Below are positions 60,591 through 64,000 of a stretch of 64,000 bases of DNA, piece by piece (within the stretch, counting starts at the first letter, position 1; each line of letters begins with the position of its first letter). Both the position numbers and the translations under genes were made by a program. The DNA is from an uncultured Draconibacterium sp. (GTDB taxonomy: Bacteria; Bacteroidota; Bacteroidia; Bacteroidales; Prolixibacteraceae). Where the stretch lies: positions 4,146,001 to 4,210,000 of the forward strand of contig NZ_OY781981.1 of assembly GCF_963677565.1 (NCBI RefSeq), given 5' to 3'. The notes below the pieces were generated by a model. It was not told the origin of the DNA, ran no database searches, and worked only from the letters and a program-made list of their open reading frames with translations.

Positions 60591-62819
60591 ATGAAAAATC
60601 TAATCTGCTACATTACGATTAACCTCTTCCTTCTATTTAGTTCACTTGTTTTGAATGCACAAGACGAAGTAGGCATTAAACAGCTTACAGGTGAAATTGA
60701 GTTTGACGGGCTGGTAAATGAACCGACATGGAAAGTAAGCCAGCAACTTCCACTTACCATGCATTTCCCGGTATTCAACAATCCACCGTCAGAAAAAAGC
60801 GAAGTATATTTTACATTTGACAATGATTATTTGTGGGTAGGGGCAATTTTGTATTATAACGATGTAAACGACATTGTTTCCACCAGTAAAAAAAGAGATG
60901 AAGAATCGGAGAACTCAGATGCTTTTGGGATTTTACTCGACTCCTACGACGACAATGAAAATGCACTGGCCTTTTTTACCATGCCATCGGGATTAAAAAT
61001 TGACTATTCCGTTTCGAATGACGGCGAAGGTGGTGGCCCCGGCCCGGGAATGAGTGCAAAAAATTATACATGGAACTCTTACTGGGATGTAAAAACCACG
61101 ATCACAGATGAAGCCTGGCATGTTGAAATGCGTATCCCTTTTTCCAGCTTACGCTTTCAAAGTAGAAACAACATCACTAAAATGGGATTGATCGTCAACC
61201 GCAATATCAGTCACCTCAATGAAATTAACACTTACCCACCTATTGACACAAAATATGGTCGCGATGCCAACACCCGCCCATCGCGGGCAAAAACAATTGT
61301 TTTTGAAGATATCAATCCCAGAAACCCGGTTTACATTTCGCCATATATTTTGGGCGGAACTACCCGCATGAACGAAGTAAATGAAGATGAAACCGAGTAC
61401 GTAAAATCAGATGATCCTGAATTCACCGGAGGATTAGATTTAAAATATAACCTCAATAATAACCTGACACTTGATTTTACGGTAAATACCGATTTTGCCC
61501 AGGTTGAAGCAGATGATGAACAAGTTAACCTAACGCGTTACTCGTTGTTTTTCCCTGAAAAGAGGCTATTCTTTCAGGAACGCTCGGGAATATTCAGTTA
61601 TGAACTGGGAAGAGCTCAAGACCTGTTTTACAGTCGAAATATTGGAATTGCACAAGGCGAACCTGTAACTATTTACGGCGGAGTGCGGATGGTTGGAAGA
61701 GTTGGCAAATGGGATGTTGGTTTCCTTGATATGAACACGGCCGACTTTGAAGAAACGCCGTCTGAAAACTTTGGAGTTGTCCGATTACGCAGACAGGTTA
61801 TTAACGAAAACTCGTATGTAGGAGGAATGATGACAACCCGTCTTGGATTCGACGGCAGCTACAATATCGCTTATGGGTTCGATGGAATTTTTAAATATAC
61901 TGATGTTGATTACCTTATCGTTAAGCTGGCACAATCACAGGATAAATCAATTAAATCGGAAGTATTCTCCATGGACCCGACTTTTTTCTCTTTAGAACTT
62001 CAGCGGCGTGCAGAAGCAGGATTTCTATACGAAGGAAAATATGCTTACTGGGGAGAAAATTTTGATCCAAAATCAGGTTTCATTTTCATTAACAATATTC
62101 ATGATGTAAGAGCCAGCGTGGGCTATGGCTGGATAGCCGATGAAAAATCGCCGATTTTCAAATATTCCTTCGAAGGAGATTTCAGTATCAAAAGTAGAAT
62201 GGAAGACGGCAAAATCGAAAATATGGAATTGGCACCTCAATTTAAAATGGATCTGAAAAATGGAATCGGCCTATTCCTGATGCCGGGTTTTAACAAGGAA
62301 GGCGTACCATTTGATTTCAATTTACCAGGCGGGATTGTAGTTGAAGAAGGCGACTATTCGTTCTGGGCATTTCGCTCGCATTTTAACACACCGCGTACAA
62401 AAAAGATTGTCGCTAATCTCAGTCTCGACGGAGGCGGATTTTACGATGGCAACCAGTATTCTGTTGAACTGGAAACCGACTTCAACATTTCATCAAGTTT
62501 TCAACTCTCGGCCTTTTACAAATTCGACAAGGTACAATTCGATGAAACCAACCAGGAATTTACAAACAACCTGGCGCGTTTAAAAGCCACTTACATGCTG
62601 AACACCAAATTATCGATGAGCGCTTATATGCAGTATAACGAACTGGAAAACATTATCATTTCCAATTTCAGACTTCGTTATAATCCGCGCGATGGAAACG
62701 ATCTTTACCTGGTACTGAACGATTCGCGATTTGCCGATAAAACGGATCTCACGCCCACTCCTCCCGGATTTCTTTCGCAAACCATATTATTAAAATATAC
62801 ACACACATTTAGATTATAA
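60591..62819 (+). CDS. DUF5916 outer-membrane protein with carbohydrate-binding-like N-terminus
   Basis: A 742-residue envelope protein; signal peptide to about LVLNAQD (23). The N-terminal domain (about 28-210) is of the CBM9/DOMON type (IEFDGLVNEPTWKVSQ; FTFDNDYLWVGAILYYND), the remainder (about 225-742) is DUF5916, with many short amphipathic strands ending in TILLKYTHTFRL, as in outer-membrane barrels. The NTDFAQVEADDEQVNLTRYSLFFPEKR segment (about 300-326) is characteristic of the family. Function is not known. Preceded by candidate LytTR sites and followed, 3 bp on, by the membrane module. Confidence 0.87.
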   Translation: MKNLICYITINLFLLFSSLVLNAQDEVGIKQLTGEIEFDGLVNEPTWKVSQQLPLTMHFPVFNNPPSEKSEVYFTFDNDYLWVGAILYYNDVNDIVSTSKKRDEESENSDAFGILLDSYDDNENALAFFTMPSGLKIDYSVSNDGEGGGPGPGMSAKNYTWNSYWDVKTTITDEAWHVEMRIPFSSLRFQSRNNITKMGLIVNRNISHLNEINTYPPIDTKYGRDANTRPSRAKTIVFEDINPRNPVYISPYILGGTTRMNEVNEDETEYVKSDDPEFTGGLDLKYNLNNNLTLDFTVNTDFAQVEADDEQVNLTRYSLFFPEKRLFFQERSGIFSYELGRAQDLFYSRNIGIAQGEPVTIYGGVRMVGRVGKWDVGFLDMNTADFEETPSENFGVVRLRRQVINENSYVGGMMTTRLGFDGSYNIAYGFDGIFKYTDVDYLIVKLAQSQDKSIKSEVFSMDPTFFSLELQRRAEAGFLYEGKYAYWGENFDPKSGFIFINNIHDVRASVGYGWIADEKSPIFKYSFEGDFSIKSRMEDGKIENMELAPQFKMDLKNGIGLFLMPGFNKEGVPFDFNLPGGIVVEEGDYSFWAFRSHFNTPRTKKIVANLSLDGGGFYDGNQYSVELETDFNISSSFQLSAFYKFDKVQFDETNQEFTNNLARLKATYMLNTKLSMSAYMQYNELENIIISNFRLRYNPRDGNDLYLVLNDSRFADKTDLTPTPPGFLSQTILLKYTHTFRL

Positions 62820-62822
62820 ACT

Positions 62823-63266
62823 ATGAACCGAATTAAATTGATTTTAAACATTCTGATACTGTTAGTAATGTTATTATTGATGGATCCAAGGTCATTTTAC
62901 GGACTGGAATTCCACGAATGGGCAGGACTGATCATTGGCTTGTTCTTCATTCTGCACAAAGCACTAAACTGGAGCTGGATAAAAAAAGTAACGGTTTGCT
63001 TTTTTAAGAGTTCTCCAGGCCGCGCACGCTTAAATTATGTGCTGGACGTATTGTTACTGGCCGGGATGGTTTTAATGATACTCAGCGGAATTGCCATTGC
63101 GCGAACCATAGATTTTTCATGGCTGAGTCTGGGAGGATCACGAATGTTTTGGCGGGTGATGCATACCAGCTCATCGTTTATAACTCTCGCGCTTTTTGGG
63201 ATTCATGTGGGGCTTCACTGGAAATGGGTACAACTACGTTTTAAATTCAAAAATGTAAAGGCATGA
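62823..63266 (+). CDS. DUF4405 membrane protein (cytochrome b-like helices)
   Basis: A 147-residue inner-membrane protein with four TM helices (about 5-22, 32-48, 74-92, 113-133). Several His residues lie in or at the helix ends (FHEWAGLIIGLFFILHKALN, about 28-47; RVMHTSSSFITLALFGIHVGLHW, about 114-136), the pattern expected if heme is bound between helices, as in b-type cytochromes. Electron transfer across the membrane is thus possible but not shown. Ends in an ATGA overlap with the next gene. Confidence 0.75.
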   Translation: MNRIKLILNILILLVMLLLMDPRSFYGLEFHEWAGLIIGLFFILHKALNWSWIKKVTVCFFKSSPGRARLNYVLDVLLLAGMVLMILSGIAIARTIDFSWLSLGGSRMFWRVMHTSSSFITLALFGIHVGLHWKWVQLRFKFKNVKA

Positions 63267-63742
63267 ACAGAAAGATCATCAACGGAATAATTTCGCTGGC
63301 AATAGTTATTGCTGCTTTATACGGCTTATCACGATTACGTTTTATCGAACGCAGCATCTGGATATTTAAAACAAACGATATGCAAAATACCCGTCGCGGT
63401 GGTCCTGAAAGAGGCGGCCGCGAAGGAAGAGATTTCAGAGCCCGCCCACAGGATTTTGGCCGACAAGAGCGCATTAATTTTGAAAACCTGCCCGACAGCG
63501 TTCGGCAACGACTAATTGCCGAAAGAGGTGTCCGATTTGAAAACGACAGTACAAGAGAACGTCAGACACAAAACGTTACACGGGGAAGAGGTGATTTCAG
63601 AGGCAAAGGTCAGGGCCGTGACTTTAGGAGGGGAAGTAGCATACGGCTGGCTAATGTAAGCTGGTTTTTTATCGTCTTTGCCGGATTTACAGTAGTTACC
63701 ATTTACCTGGATATGCTGACTAAGTGGATAAAGCGCAAATAA
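63263..63742 (+). CDS. RG-rich two-TM membrane protein
   Basis: A 159-residue protein I do not recognise. TM segments lie at about 7-22 and 131-150; charge distribution (MNRK start, KWIKRK end) puts both ends in the cytoplasm and the roughly 105-residue loop in the periplasm. The loop is packed with Arg and Gly (RRGGPERGGREGRDFRARP; RGRGDFRGKGQGRDFRRG), with few hydrophobic residues and no Cys, and is probably disordered. It overlaps the DUF4405 gene by 4 bp and precedes a PepSY gene, so it may belong to a membrane redox or metal-uptake complex. Confidence 0.75.
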   Translation: MNRKIINGIISLAIVIAALYGLSRLRFIERSIWIFKTNDMQNTRRGGPERGGREGRDFRARPQDFGRQERINFENLPDSVRQRLIAERGVRFENDSTRERQTQNVTRGRGDFRGKGQGRDFRRGSSIRLANVSWFFIVFAGFTVVTIYLDMLTKWIKRK

Positions 63743-63866
63743 ATACAAAAGGGTATATTAAACCTTATTTGTTGAATTCAGTCTATAAAGCATTGGTTAT
63801 AAATGCAGAACAAATCAGCATTAAATACCAGGGAGTAATTAATGATTATAAAAAAGAGTAACGCTT

Positions 63867-64000
63867 ATGAGTAAGATTAGTAAAACATTCAGAGTTTATC
63901 ATCGTTATCTTGGATTTTTCCTGGCCGGAATTATGACAATTTACGCGCTTAGCGGTACAGTTATGATTTTCCGGACAACGGATTTTCTTAAACAGGATAA
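63867..64000 (+). CDS. PepSY-domain membrane protein, N-terminal part (cut by window end)
   Basis: The first 44 codons are present: MSKISKTFRVYHRYLGFFLAG then MTIYALSGTVMIF, a typical first TM helix of PepSY_TM proteins with the His in the YHRYLG motif. Such proteins are found with siderophore or ferric-reductase systems. It continues beyond the window. It follows the RG-rich gene by 124 bp, a gap in which I see no other feature. Confidence 0.7.
   Translation, partial: MSKISKTFRVYHRYLGFFLAGIMTIYALSGTVMIFRTTDFLKQD

Noticed and set aside
1..64000. CRISPR arrays, IS elements, tRNA genes
   Set aside because: No regularly spaced identical repeats of 25-40 bp, no transposase or integrase frames, and no tRNA T-arm outside the tmRNA were found by eye.

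Overview
The window looks like a stretch of chromosome from a member of the Bacteroidota, most likely a marine facultative or strict anaerobe of the Marinilabiliales/Prolixibacteraceae type. This rests on the AT-rich composition, many start-proximal boxes matching the Bacteroidota -7 element TAnnTTTG, a tmRNA whose tag reads GENNYALAA, and families typical of that phylum (tricorn-like S41 protease, DUF5916, C69 dipeptidase, GH2 enzymes). The genus is an inference. There are no rRNA or tRNA genes, no insertion sequences, no CRISPR array and no integrase.

Layout. 1-6.2 kb: tail of an unknown gene, then a heavy-metal type RND tripartite efflux operon (lipoprotein adaptor, CusA/CzcA-like pump, TolC). 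6.2-12.9 kb: a second, HAE-type RND operon (TolC, adaptor, pump) followed by a PII-like small protein and a DUF2892 membrane protein. 13.0-17.4 kb: an HdeD-like protein, then a cluster of two NifX-like proteins, a DUF5320 protein, two MinD/Mrp-type ATPases with ferredoxin inserts and an MBL-fold protein. That cluster resembles the anaerobe-specific orange-protein (ORP) locus of Desulfovibrio. 17.4-25.6 kb: a degenerate M23-like secreted protein, a patatin fused to a beta-barrel, a PAS protein coupled to an unusual lysine-rich repeat protein with a GH16-like tail, a nucleoside phosphorylase and a transglutaminase-like protein. 25.6-27.9 kb: the rny / zapA / coiled-coil division cluster on the minus strand. 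28-34.5 kb: M23 peptidase, anmK, a methionine/cystathionine PLP enzyme, a C69 dipeptidase and rplS.

34.5-35.3 kb is a long non-coding stretch containing a GC-richer, hairpin-dense element of about 480 bp that I cannot assign. 35.3-46.2 kb: tricorn-like protease, two GH2 glycosidases, and a GHMP kinase paired with a GalU-type nucleotidyltransferase. 46.4 kb: tmRNA. 46.8-50 kb: short-chain dehydrogenase, phosphohexomutase and an exported peroxiredoxin. 50-57.2 kb: three secreted or lipoprotein alpha/beta hydrolases, divergent from a zinc dehydrogenase plus MFS transporter pair, which looks like a small ester/sugar-acid catabolic locus without SusC/SusD. 57.2-64 kb: an MBL hydrolase, a LytS/LytTR two-component system, a DUF5916 outer-membrane protein, and a membrane module (DUF4405, an RG-rich two-TM protein, a PepSY protein cut by the window end).

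Most notable for follow-up: the unexplained structured element at 34.6-35.09 kb; three exactly 21-bp-spaced direct repeats between the LytTR regulator and the DUF5916 gene, with a different 21-bp pair upstream of the kinase; the repeat protein with a catalytically altered GH16-like domain coupled to a PAS protein; a two-copy about 60-bp element with conserved ends beside both RND systems; and a terminator-like hairpin 14 nt upstream of the first ORP-type ATPase gene.
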